Shown here: positions 53,956-64,000 of the stretch, piece after piece | How the letters are laid out: every line of letters begins with the position of its first letter | How positions within the stretch are numbered: position 1 is the first letter of the stretch | Source of the DNA: Agaricus subrufescens | Lineage: Eukaryota; Basidiomycota; Agaricomycetes; Agaricales; Agaricaceae | Reading direction: 5' to 3' | DNA length: 64,000 bases | Assembly: GCA_029945375.1 (NCBI GenBank) | Contig: CM057063.1 | Coordinates: forward strand, 2,415,894 to 2,479,893 | Position numbers and translations under genes: made by a program | The notes under the pieces: generated by a model | Told to the model about the DNA's origin: nothing | Databases searched by the model: none | Seen by the model: the letters and a program-made list of their open reading frames with translations, nothing else

Positions 53956-56120
53956 TTATATATAGGCAAGCATACCAGATGTGTAGATGGTTACTCCACC
54001 CAACGTTTCCACACCGATCCCTTCTATTGTCTCATAATATTGTTCGCGAGACGCCATTACTGCCAACACAGTTGCGGCCCCGTAGCCAAGTAGGACATAC
54101 TTCGGGACTTTACGATGTTGTTTGCTTTCGTCTCCAAGCTCCTGTAATGGAATGAGTGAAATGTTGAAAATATGTGTATAGAAATACCATACAAATGGTT
54201 CAGCGAGACCTTGACATTTATGAATGAATTGTCTGTCCAAGATACTTACGGCTTCAACGCGAACGATCCCCGGAAAGTTGTCAACTTTACTCCCCTAAGG
54301 CCTCGTTATCTTGATGTACATCACAGACTTGAATATCATACTCACTTCATACAAGTCATTTATCAGAGTTACAAATCGTTGAAGAACTATATTGTCACAG
54401 TTATGTGCCAGGCAACGAAAATCAAAATGGTGTAGCAGCAATTTGAATGTTGTGTCTGCCCGTGCCATTTGACATAAACGTGACAGAGCCAGATATCTGA
54501 GCCTCGAAATTTGCGAGGCACAATGGGTTAGATCAGCTTGAGACAGTCGTAACATCGGGGGCTGGAGTATGATATGGAGGTCTGATGAATGATTGCTAAG
54601 AAAGTGTAGCCAAGCTCGATATGCTTGAAGACGGGATTCCGATTTTGGAGTAAAGAATTTACCCGATCGGTTAGGGTCTTCTACAAAACGTCTGAAATGA
54701 TTTGTGCATGAGTTTTTGTTGTGGTATCCCATGTGAAATGGTGAGACCAGGCGATAAAAGTATTGAAGGGATGTGGCAAATTTGAAGGATTCCAAACCAA
54801 GTAGTTGAACGAGATCTAGATGTGAGTGTTGCCAACGGATGATACTGAAAGCCTTTTTTACGTCGAAAAGAACATCCTGTGGAATGCTGGAGAGTGCGTG
54901 GGTATAGAAGTGATCAAGAGCGCGATACCGTTGCTCCCCCGAAGGTGTAGGCGAATCAACCATATACCCCAAAAATGCCTCCAAGTGCGCCTGTGGTCCA
55001 CCATCTTCTTCCCAATCAATGAATTGGATGATGACGTCGATGAATTCAAACACCCCCAAAACAATTCTGGCCAACTTTTTTGTCTGTTCATCCGACGGCC
55101 ATACTTTGTTATCATCAAATGTCTGATCGTATTCCTGGCGAAGGGCGCTAAATTTGTGATGAAGAATTAATTCTGCATCCGTGAGGGCCTCGTTATAACA
55201 AACAAGTGGTGTGGTGTAACGAGGTGTGAATGGCTCAACAACGGCTTGGATGGGAAGTTTGAACTTTGGACTGACTGAAATGATCCAAAGTAATGGCGAG
55301 GAATGTGATAATGAGCCAAATTCATAGATTAAACGAAAGAAGTCTTCATCGTATGGTCTATGGAAGGAAAGAACGACCACAGGGGGTGCAGTACTGTATC
55401 TGGGGTGGATGTACTGGATTGCTTTCCACGGATCGTGAATTAACGTTTTGAACAGAGAGTGCCCTGGTAAGCGACGAATCCCGGGATAATTGATTAAAAT
55501 ACGGGTGAGAAGGTGTCGGTATGGAGGATATGCCGCTGCAAGTTCTGCGCTAAGCCATCCAATGTTATATGCCGTATCATCGGAATTTCGGATATGAAAC
55601 ACATTTCCGAATCGTTGTGCATCAGAACAAATCTTGGCTATGGCAGCAGCCCTAGAATACCCATTGACAGACTTTCTTGTCCTCCATGGTTCAGCAATGA
55701 GGTAAACGCTACTCTTTCTCCCAGAGTCACATAGCCACGAGATAATATCTCGAGCAAGTGCTCTGTGGATGCTCAAGAAAGGTTCACGTACTTCGATACG
55801 CTCAATTCTAGCTTCAAAGACAGATAGCTGGCGAAATACTATCTTTACTAGTTGACAGCTTTATACCGGTATATCGAGCATGTCACTCACAAGGATAATG
55901 ATTATCCCAGAATTCGGAAATGTGATGTCTTCTATTCTCCCATGAATCATGGTATTGAACTTTCTCCTCTATCGGACCACAGTGGTGCTCAGCAAAGATT
56001 TCGATCACTATCCGTTGGGGTGTTACTACGTTACCATTCACGGTAAATTGTTCAGGCCTTACCTTCTCGCATTGATACTCCTGTGCCAAAAGCGTGCTCT
56101 AAGTCTGGGTGCATCGACAT
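53956..56120 (-). CDS. Family B7: NACHT-like pseudo-NTPase
   Basis: It starts MSMHPDLEHAFGTG and ends VTIYTSGMLAYI. The long exon is open (493 codons from its first ATG). At the P-loop position it has VNGYSRAAAIAKIC, at Walker B PPVVVLSFHRP, at the sensor strand LLWIISVSPKFK, and for the DPxRSG motif RRFVEDPNRSGKFF. Exon 4 reads GSKVDNFPG and VEAVSILDRQF. At the position of intron 4 this copy has GTATGG where the others have GTATGA, so it could also read straight through. It is probably a live gene, next to the broken A7. Confidence 0.75.
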
Positions 56121-57178
56121 GATCCACGTATGTTGTATTCCTCAAGTGCGTGATACTTGGGTGAAGGAGAGGGTGGGAATGGGATGGGATCGTGTGCTGG
56201 ACCTATCCAAGCTGACATTCTCTGTGCAAGGACGACATCTGCACCAGAAAAATGATGGATAGAGCTAATTTTATGGTGATCCGTGGGATTGCTCCCAGCA
56301 TATACCGCATACTTATAGGTGTACTATTTATACGCACATTTCAAGTCTTTCCGCCTGCAAGGTAGCATCTGGCCACAGTTTTATTGGTCAGAAAGAAGAA
56401 GCGGAAAATGTAGACAGGAGAATAGATCGAGAGGATTTCTTATTTTTTGAAAGAAAAGGAATTGCTGCAATGGAGTTATTCAAAAGAAGCTGCAACAAGC
56501 TGAGCTCGATTTAGACATATGACTGGAATAAGAATAGGAGCTGTTACCATCAGCAGCAATAAGCGTTGCAAAGACGAAGTGCGTCATTCAATTGCAGAGT
56601 AAATTTTATTAATGCTTTACAAGTTCCGAGGTGCATAGTGATTTTGGGCAATATATTCTTGTTCACAAACACACGGAGGTGCGACCCGATTGTGGCTGTA
56701 CGTTTAGAAATCTATCGACATGAATTCCTTTTTTATTTATGATCGAATAATAAATACCTGGGTGTAACAAGTTTTCGTTTATGAAGAATATGGCGCTGTA
56801 GAAAATAGACAGTGTAGAGATATACATGGGCGTAAGCGATTGTACCTTGTCAACTCGCCTGATGATCAGAACAAGCTTGTTCCAACATCAAAAATCAGGT
56901 TTCCCTCCGAAGCGCTCATAGATAACGAAGCGCTCACAAATGATCATGCCGCATAAAAGATGATACATGCTCATAAATTTGATCGATGGTCCGGTGAAGC
57001 TATTCAATTATGGCTTCCATTCTCATTCGGTGTGTGGTGGGACGAGGAACAGAAGACACTGTGAAACAGACTTGGCAGCCCCGACGTGAGTTATATTTAT
57101 TTTGATGTAGTTCCGAAAACATATAAAATTCTGCTGCTGAGCTATAAATGAACTACATTCACCCTTCTCTTGAACATT
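56121..57178. other. B7 promoter, unit spacer end, and upstream region of the 7TM gene
   Basis: The first ~400 bp resemble the other B-family promoters and spacers (TTTATACGCACATTTCAAGTC near 56325). From about 56550 unit similarity fades. No gene is seen in the rest, which ends in the promoter of the plus-strand 7TM gene. Confidence 0.4.
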
Positions 57179-58406
57179 ATGGACAACAGTACTTCGACAC
57201 CATTAGAAGGAGTTGTCCTTCTTCTCAATCAACTTGATCTTGTTTCCACTTCAACTGTCGGTGGTATTCTCTATGGCATTGCTTTCACTCTCTTCTGCCT
57301 ATACGTCTATTCACTAGTTCCTCGATTTCGTGAGAAAGACAGAAGCCGGCAAGCAAAGTTTATGCTTGCGTATAGCGCTTTCATAATGCTCTGTGGGCTA
57401 TGCTATCTCCTATCGAATGCTTGGGCCAATCAAGATGCCTACGTTAAGCATAGCAATTATCTGGGTGGACCATACTTCTATTTACTATCACTGTATCGTG
57501 GTGGTCCCGTGATCCTTCTTGCTCTCACTTGTCAGGTAATAATTGATACGTTGACACTAACAATTCAAGTGCGTGTTTACTTCCTTTATATGTCCTACTA
57601 GCCGGCTAACAACCATGAACAAGATCTGGCGTGTGTGGGTCATTTGGAGCGCTACTAGATATGCTAATGTGGTCATTGTGCTTCCCATCATGAGTTTCTT
57701 GGCATTCATGGGTAAGCTCTGACACTCTTGGCTTCGATAAACTAACTCATACTCACCCAGGAACAAGGTTGAGAACAATTATAGTTGAAACTACGTTACC
57801 ATCTGCACAAGCTCTTAAGGTGGATCCCAGAGTAGAACTCGCAGCCAACGGACTTCAAGGAGGCACAACAATACTCTGTACGGCACTAATATCTGGGTGC
57901 CTTATTTTCAAGCAGTGGCAACAAAGGAAATTAATCGGTATTGAAATCACATGAACTGGTGATTGCAAGCAACTAATGCGCTGAAATTGACAGGGAGAAC
58001 CCAAGGATCAACGGGATATATGAATGTCGTGGCACTCCTCATCGAGTCATATGCCCTAGAATCTATATGGTTGTTGATGATAATAGCGCTTTGGTGGATA
58101 GCCCCCGGAATTTTCTTTAACGAGACCCTCCTCTACATCGAGGTAAGTTCACCACAATGATGTTGGTACCGACAACACTCCATGAAATTATCCCAGATAA
58201 TTGCCTACATCCTCGTGCAGTATCGAGTTGCTGGTGGAACAGCAGTTGAATCGCAGAGGGGCCAAACGAACATGAGTTCCTTGCATTGGAACCATTCATT
58301 TCATGCCACGACACACTTTAGCGAAGCTGGTGAAATGCAAACTGGCCCGAACATTTTCGCTACACCAGAAGTAACAAAGGTTCCACACGTTTCTGGTATG
58401 GTCTAA
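57179..58406 (+). CDS. Seven-transmembrane orphan protein (337 aa)
   Basis: The five exons are 57179-57568, 57624-57711, 57761-57937, 57994-58142 and 58197-58406. All four introns (49-56 bp) are GT-AG and keep the frame. The start MDNSTSTPLEG has a possible N-glycosylation site. Hydrophobic segments include GGILYGIAFTLFCLYVYSLV, FMLAYSAFIMLCGLCYLL, GPVILLALTCQVIIDTL, VVIVLPIMSFLAFM, ILCTALISGCLIF, VVALLIESYALESIWLLMI and FFNETLLYIEIIAYILVQY, seven in all, followed by a polar tail. This layout matches orphan 7TM proteins common in Agaricomycetes; ligand and role are unknown. Partial copies occur at 30985 and 59280. Confidence 0.8.
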
Positions 58407-59279
58407 CATACACCTTTTTCATTGTTGATAGCGGTTTCACTATCAGTCTGATGTTTTATCCTAAATCACATTTCTGTCAAAAATCGACTTACTACCTACT
58501 CTGTGTTGGATGTATTTTAGGCCCTGTTTTACTTCTTAAGAGCCATGGTTATACATCTGTGCCCTTCCTCACGGCAGGTTATCTTGGTTCTCATTACGGT
58601 CGCTATGGCTATCAAGGACTCACCTCAAAATCTCACTCGTTTGAAGATTCTCAGCACCTTTAAAATACCCGAAGATGGTTTCTCTTCCACTGTCGGCAAC
58701 AGCTGTTCTTGTGAACAGTCTCAACGGGAAACTGAGTCTGTTAGGAGATCTTGAGATATTTGTTGCATCATTACATCTATATGCGGGTGACTTTTCCCGC
58801 ATGTATTGATAGTACCCATCTTGACTTTACCTATCGCAATCGTTACGGATATCTGATGGTCGCATTTTCCTGCCTGGGAGAAACCCCAGAAATGTAGTGG
58901 CGCAATGATGTGGAGGGGAGGGCTGCATTCCTAGTGCCTTACTTTCATTTTTATCTACTTCCGAACCAAATCTGGGAACAAGGACGTTGATAGCATGATT
59001 GTGTCTCGTTTTTTGATTGTAGCAACATTGCGGAATATACTAGTAGAATTTTGATACAAACACGTTGGTTATGTGGCTCGCAGAAAAATGCGGGGACCCA
59101 CACGGGCGCTTTTCCGCGGTTGAGTTATAATCTCTTGATATTTGTAAAATTCGGGTTCTTCGAACTAAGCCTCATACACATTTACATTCCCATACCTCCG
59201 AAAAGGGACAGCCTTCTATCACGGCACTATCTCGCCTCGAGAGTGGCGTTTTTGATTTGTTGATGAATGCTACCATCAT
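58407..59279. other. No intact gene; possible remnant of a membrane-protein gene
   Basis: A short plus-strand frame near 58560-58754 (VILVLITVAMAIKDSP, RLKILSTFKIPEDGF) looks like the end of another 7TM-type protein but lacks the rest. Nothing else is supportable. Confidence 0.3.
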
Positions 59280-59472
59280 GATCTTGTGTAGAATGGTGGG
59301 GCTGTGTAGTGAGCAGGCAGGTGGCATACGCACCACCAATCACAAAGGGGGCAAACAAATATCAGCTCTCTGCGTTGGAACCATTCATATCACGACAGAC
59401 TTTGGGGAAACCGACGGAATACAAAGTCGTCCTCGCATTTCCACCATACCACAAGTCTCTAACATGACTTAA
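59280..59472 (+). pseudogene. Tandem remnant of the 7TM gene's last exon
   Basis: GTIHITTDFGETDGIQSRP and ISTIPQVSNMT match the last exon of the gene at 57179-58406 (HSFHATTHFSEAGEMQTGP, FATPEVTKVPHVSGMV). Only the 3' exon is recognisable, so it is a local partial duplication. Confidence 0.6.
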
Positions 59473-59568
59473 CATGTACCATTGTTTTTCAAATCCCTGA
59501 TAGTTGTGTCATTATTAGTGTAGAGTTTTATATGGACTACGGCTCGAATAACACGAGATCTGGGTGAG

Positions 59569-60366
59569 ATGAGGTTCCCACGGTGCATTATGCTCCTCCG
59601 TGCTGCGCTCGGCGTCGTCGGGGCCCACGGCTTCACGCGCGACGCGCTCGCGCTCTCCGTCACCCAGCTGCCTCCTCCACACGCTCATGCCGCACCCCTC
59701 TCAGACGCAGCCGTCTCTGCCCTCTTCGGGCCTGGCTCCAAGGCAGAACACTCGCTCATCAACTTTTTCTTCGACGAGGGCATCCGGCATATGAGGACGC
59801 GAGCTCAGGCTCTGGCTACATCGCAAGGTCGACCGCCTACAGCCAAGGAAATGTTGGTCGAGCGACTGGAGTTCAACAAGCCAGTGCTGCCGCATCTATC
59901 GAGTGCGTTCGCATCACTCGCTTCCGGTCATGCGCCAAAGTTGGGCCCGCTCCAGCTTCCCCCTACGCTCGACCCGTCTCCTGCTCTCAGTCATGCCCTC
60001 AGGATTGCAGATGAAGTTTGCTATCTCTCTGGGGATACATCCACAGAGGTATTGAAACCGTCTACGGATTATTCTAGACTGACCTGTCCTATGTTATAAG
60101 CTTTCTTGGTATGCTCAGCGCGCTTCCTTGGCTACAGTGTATACAGCCGCAGGTGCGTTCTGTCTTCATTGTATTACTGTAATCAAAATTGAGGCCGTAC
60201 TACAGAACTCCACCAAATAGCATCGCCGCATACAACCCCACAGTTCCTCGATTCTCTTCTCGAGACATCATCGCAGCTGAAGAAATCTGCGGATGAGATC
60301 AATTTGTTTGCTTCGTACCTTGTCAAGAGCGGCAAAGCTATTCTCAAGAGCTCTGGTGCTTTATAA
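59569..60366 (+). CDS. COQ9: COQ9, ubiquinone biosynthesis lipid-binding protein
   Basis: The exons 59569-60048, 60101-60152 and 60206-60366 give 231 aa. COQ9 is a mitochondrial TetR-fold lipid-binding protein that presents coenzyme Q precursors to COQ7. The N-terminus (MRFPRCIMLLRAAL) is basic and fits a mitochondrial signal. Family signatures are SLINFFFDEGIRHM, PTAKEMLVERLEFNKPVLPH, ALRIADEVCYLSGDTSTE, then LSWYAQRASLATVYTAAELH across the introns and KKSADEINLFASYL near the end. The length is typical. It lies ~300 bp upstream of the Sec14-like gene on the same strand. Confidence 0.9.
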
Positions 60367-60669
60367 GACCACGCCAGTAAAATTTCCAACCTATAGTAGC
60401 GTAAATCCATGCGAATATCCAAATTTACTTTACGCCAGTCTTTCAACACTCATATCCCCTGATGTCTGCTGGTGAAGCGTCTCATTCGTTGCTGTTTGCG
60501 CTAATTCGAAATTCTCTTATTTGAATGGGAGAGATTTGTTTCAGGGGTCAATTAGGGGCCATCATTCCGTTAGACCGATCCCGACTTCCGGTCTTGGCAG
60601 ACGCCCAAATTTTAATCTGACGAAAGTGTCCATACTTCTTGGTGACTATCCTCGTGTCAATCAAGAGCT
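60367..60669. other. Intergenic region COQ9 to Sec14-like gene
   Basis: 303 bp with no coding sequence. It should hold the COQ9 3' end and the promoter of the next gene; no specific element was recognised. Confidence 0.3.
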
Positions 60670-61898
60670 ATGTTAACCACACCCGACTCTTCTTCCTCGG
60701 AGTTAACGACCACTGAGTTGTCCAGTGATGACAACAAAGTCTACCTTCCACTTCCGCCCCCTGACAACCTTTATCCGGAAAACCCACAAGAAGAATTGAC
60801 GGAAACGCAGCAAGAAAAATATGATGTTGTGTTTTCTCACTTCAGCAAGTCAAATTACAGGCTTCCTGGATTCGAAGATTTGGATAGCGTGAAGAAAAGA
60901 CTAGAGGAGTTGAGTAAGAAGGAACAATTAGAGGGTGAGAGGAGACAGTGGACATGCGAACTCATTGAAGAAGAAAAGTTTTGGCTGTCATATGAGTGTA
61001 TCTTGCGGCTAGTCTCTTCCATTGCCTTCGTGAAACCACTCATCCAGAACGCGGTCTTTCCTTTAGATACTTGAGAGCGTCTAAATGGAAAACTCAGGTC
61101 GCCATTGAGAGGCTTGAGAACACCCTCAAATGGAGAAGAGAATATGGCATATACGACTTGATCACCAATGGTCATGTTTCCATCGAAGTGAATACGCTCC
61201 ATCACAATAGCGGTTCTTTCAGTTCTAATAAACCTTACTCCTCCGCACTGGCTCCTTTACAAATGACAGGGCGAAACTGGAAAAACTATACTATTTGGGC
61301 ATGATATTAAAGGTCGCCCCTGCTTTTACATGATACCCAGTCGTCAAAATACCGAAGAAGGGCCAAGACAGATGCAATGGACTGTTTGGTTATTAGAACG
61401 CTGCGTTGAAATGATGCCCCCCGGTGTAGAGTGCGTTGATCATTTTCCTCCACGATGACTTATTCATAGCATATGTCGAAAAGGAACATCGCGCTCATGA
61501 TTAATTTTGCTGCAAATGGCAAAAATACATCGTTTTCGCAATCTCGTACTTTCCTCGGCATCGTTCAAGACCATTATCCGGAACGCATGGGTATATCATT
61601 GATAATTCACCTTCCTTTTATCATCCACGCGTTTTTCAAGATGATGATGCCATTCATCGATCCGGCGACAAGGGAGAAGATGAAGTTTAATCCGAATGTT
61701 GTTGAAGATAATTTTGTACCGAAGGAGTGGTTGATCAAAGATTGGTGGGGTGGGGAACAGGATCTGGAATATGTACACGAGAAATTTCATAAGGCGCTTA
61801 TAGAGATGGGGGAGGAGAGGATGAAGAGGTGGATGGGGAAATGGAGAGTGTTGGGCGGGTGTGTTGGAATTAAGGAATGGGATTACAAGAGGGAGTGA
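60670..61898 (+). CDS. Sec14-like CRAL-TRIO phosphatidylinositol-transfer protein (344 aa)
   Basis: The exons are 60670-61007, 61067-61187, 61270-61430 and 61484-61898. The N-terminal CRAL-TRIO segment (YECILRYLRASKWKTQVAIE, LKWRREYGIYDL) precedes the lipid-binding core: GHDIKGRPCFYMIPSR, MMPPGVENIALMINFA, FLGIVQDHYPERMG and PFIDPATREKMKF. Sec14 proteins exchange phosphatidylinositol and phosphatidylcholine and act at Golgi and plasma membranes. Intron 1 appears to be GC-AG (CG|GCTAGT), because only this donor keeps the strongly conserved ECILRYLRA. A GT donor at 60996 would also be in phase but would delete CILR. The acceptor of intron 3 was chosen to give PGVENIALMINF. Confidence 0.9.
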
Positions 61899-62427
61899 GT
61901 TCTCATACTTGAGCACCACTTTTTCTCGGCATTCCGTTACTATTCGAACACAGTAATTTCCATATTCTAAAATGAGTCTAGCACGTATACAGCGAGAGTT
62001 ATGATAAGATACCTGGATCGATTTCCGACAGATAACATTGATAGGGAGTACTATGCATTCTGTCATTTCTCGCCGACAGCGATTAATGATTCAATCAAGT
62101 GCAATGTCCCTAAATTTACACGGGTGCCTGTGATCGGGGACCAGATTGCAAGGCTCGAATGTGATTCGACCAAGGGACGCAATCAAGCTATTCGTTGACT
62201 CGAGGGTCAACTCACTGACGCGAACTGAGTACCGACCCTTTCGGTTAAACTATCGCAGATCGCACGTAATTGAATTCCACATGAAAAACACACGTCAGAT
62301 ATGCATGTCGTCCAGATCATTTTTAGTGAGTAAATATTCCTTTCGGTTCCTAAGAGGCTATAATGTAATCTAAAACCGCCAAATATGTTCCACAAACCAA
62401 AAGATTCAGGGTGACGAAAAGTTTTTT
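61899..62427. other. Intergenic, no gene seen
   Basis: About 530 bp between the Sec14-like gene and the end of B8. No A copy is recognisable here, so B8 has lost or never had its convergent partner. Confidence 0.35.
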
Positions 62428-64000
62428 TTACATGTAATCTAGCATCGCCGATGTGTATATAGTTACACTACCTGGTTCGGTGGCAAGACTTGGGTCCAGC
62501 ACCACCAGTACAGTTTGACTTCCATAACCAAGTAAGGCGTACTCGGGACTGGAATCTGGCAATAACATGTCCGTAGGCTTTCGTGCAGGGATTTTCTGTA
62601 GTGGAATCAACTGAATGCTCCAAACGTTATGGTATTGAAACTCCATACCATTGGCTTAGCGAGGCCCCCACACTTATCAATGAATTGTTTGTCCAAGGGG
62701 CTGATGGGCTCCACGCGAACGACATTCGGTGAGTTTGCTTTGTCCAGCTAAAAGATGATTATCAACACCATACTACTTGCTCAAATAGTGGACTCACGCT
62801 CTACAGGTGTCTGAGAAAGACGACGAGGGAATGAAGCATAAAATAGTTGGAGTTATATGCCGGGCAACGGAAATCAAAGTCACGTAGTAATGACATCCAC
62901 TCCACATCCGGATGTCGAGAGCTGCATAACTCAGTACAAGCTAGACGTCTGAGCCGCTGAGTTAGTTTGGCGTATTGCTTTTTATCAACTTCAATCCATT
63001 GGACTGCCTGCGGCTTGAGAAGGGCACTCAGTTTTGGAGATTGGCTGAGGATATCTAAATAAGCTTGAATTCGTTGAGATTCGGATCTTGGTGTGTAGAA
63101 AATTCCCGACCGACGGGGATCTTCTATGAAGTGCCCGAAGCACACGCGTGAACCTCTATTACGAGATTTCTTGACCCCATTCATAACCAGACGTTTGAGA
63201 TAAGGAAGGACTTTATCGTTCGAAAGGGAAAGCGCACAGCCTATGTCGACCAAGTCTAGAGATGGGCGGGACTTTGTATGAAAATAGCGAATGAGGCCAA
63301 AAGCCCTTTGCACAATCGGAAGAATGTCTGAAGGAGTATCGGATAATGCACGCATGTAGAAGTGGTCAAGAGCGCAGTATGGCTGTTCATACGATGGTGA
63401 AGGAGAATCAACCATATACGCCAAAAATGTCTCCAAGTGCTCCCGCGGTCCACCATCTTCCGTCCAATCAACGAATTGGATGATAACATCCACAAACTCG
63501 AATAACCCCGAAACAATCTTGATTAGTTGTGACATTTGTTTCTCTAAAGGCCACATTTCATCCTCATGAAATATGTCCCTGTGCTGGCGGCGAAAGGCAC
63601 TAAATTTATGTTGAAGAATTGATGCTGTGTCCGCCAGGACCTTGTCATAACAAAGTGGTAGTCGAATATATTGACAAGATGCCAATGGGTCAAAGATGTC
63701 TTGAATAGGGAGTCTGAATTTTGGGTCAACTGAGATGATCCATACCAATGGTGAGGATAGTGGCCGCCAAGTATATCAACCGAAAGAGCTCCTCACTTTC
63801 AGGTAATTTGGCAGAGTTAAAACGGAGGAAGATTACCGGTGGCGTAGTGACATAGTCAGGATGAGATTCTCTGAGAGCTAGCCATGGTTCATGAACGAAC
63901 TTCTTGTAGCGAGCACGCAGTGATAGTTTATGAATCTCCGGATCATCAATCAACATCCTAGTAAGAACCCGGCGGTAAGGGGGGTAGACTGCTGCTAGTT
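62428..64000 (-). pseudogene. Family B8: divergent NACHT-like copy, frameshifted, partial at right edge
   Basis: The end is VTIYTSAMLDYM and exon 4 reads LDKANSPNVV, VEPISPLDKQFID. The long exon shows ESEELFRLIY and, after a frame change near 63750, VWIISVDPKFRLPIQD, HFYMRALSDTPSDIL and GHFIEDPRRSGIFY. Aligned to its paralogues, bases are missing around the ICEFGSPPHSSP segment, which breaks the frame. It is the most divergent copy (for example the C-terminal module reads SPEYALLGYGSQTVLVVL). The 5' part lies outside the window. The frameshift could also be an assembly error. Confidence 0.65.

Overview
The window reads as nuclear DNA of a filamentous basidiomycete (Agaricomycetes; Rhizoctonia/Ceratobasidium-like Cantharellales is my best guess). 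The reasons are 45-60 bp GT-AG introns in nearly every gene, an HSPA12-type Hsp70-like gene, an nwd2/NACHT-type gene family, a 7TM orphan, and Ty1/copia, Ty3/gypsy and LINE elements. No prokaryotic feature was seen.

Layout. (1) 1-4815, minus: a multi-exon Hsp70-like gene whose last exon encodes a long disordered tail that runs off the left edge. (2) 4913-6386, plus: the intact copy of a conserved basidiomycete coiled-coil protein (family A), divergent from the Hsp70 gene across 97 bp. (3) 6559 to about 56,200: a tandem array built from one convergent unit, A (plus) followed by B (minus), plus a shared spacer. Family B encodes ~650-aa proteins with the NACHT STAND-NTPase fold but without recognisable Walker A or Walker B residues. 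B1, B2, B4, B6 and B7 are open. B3 is split by a copia element, B5 is a fragment, and B8 (right edge) is frameshifted. Family A decayed after A1: A2, A3, A4 and A7 are truncated or broken, A5 is a scrap, and A6 survives only as 3' flank.

Transposons dominate the rest. A 5'-truncated LINE lies at 9562-12109. A full-length copia with two apparently identical 405-bp LTRs (17795-24364) sits in B3. A candidate solo LTR is at 33220-34757. A 14.3-kb gypsy element with apparently identical 1351-bp LTRs (38307-52627) sits in A7. The gypsy element has gag, protease and pol in three frames, with -1 shift signals at both junctions. Between pol and its 3' LTR it carries two intron-containing genes in antisense orientation.

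The right flank returns to ordinary genes: a seven-helix membrane protein (57179-58406), COQ9 (59569-60366) and a Sec14-like CRAL-TRIO protein (60670-61898). A last B copy (62428-64000) then runs off the edge.

The two best candidates for undescribed biology are the expanded pseudo-NACHT family in tandem A/B units and the antisense spliced genes inside the gypsy element. Functions of families A and B and of the antisense genes are not established here. Exon structures were derived by hand from splice consensus, reading phase and paralogue comparison.
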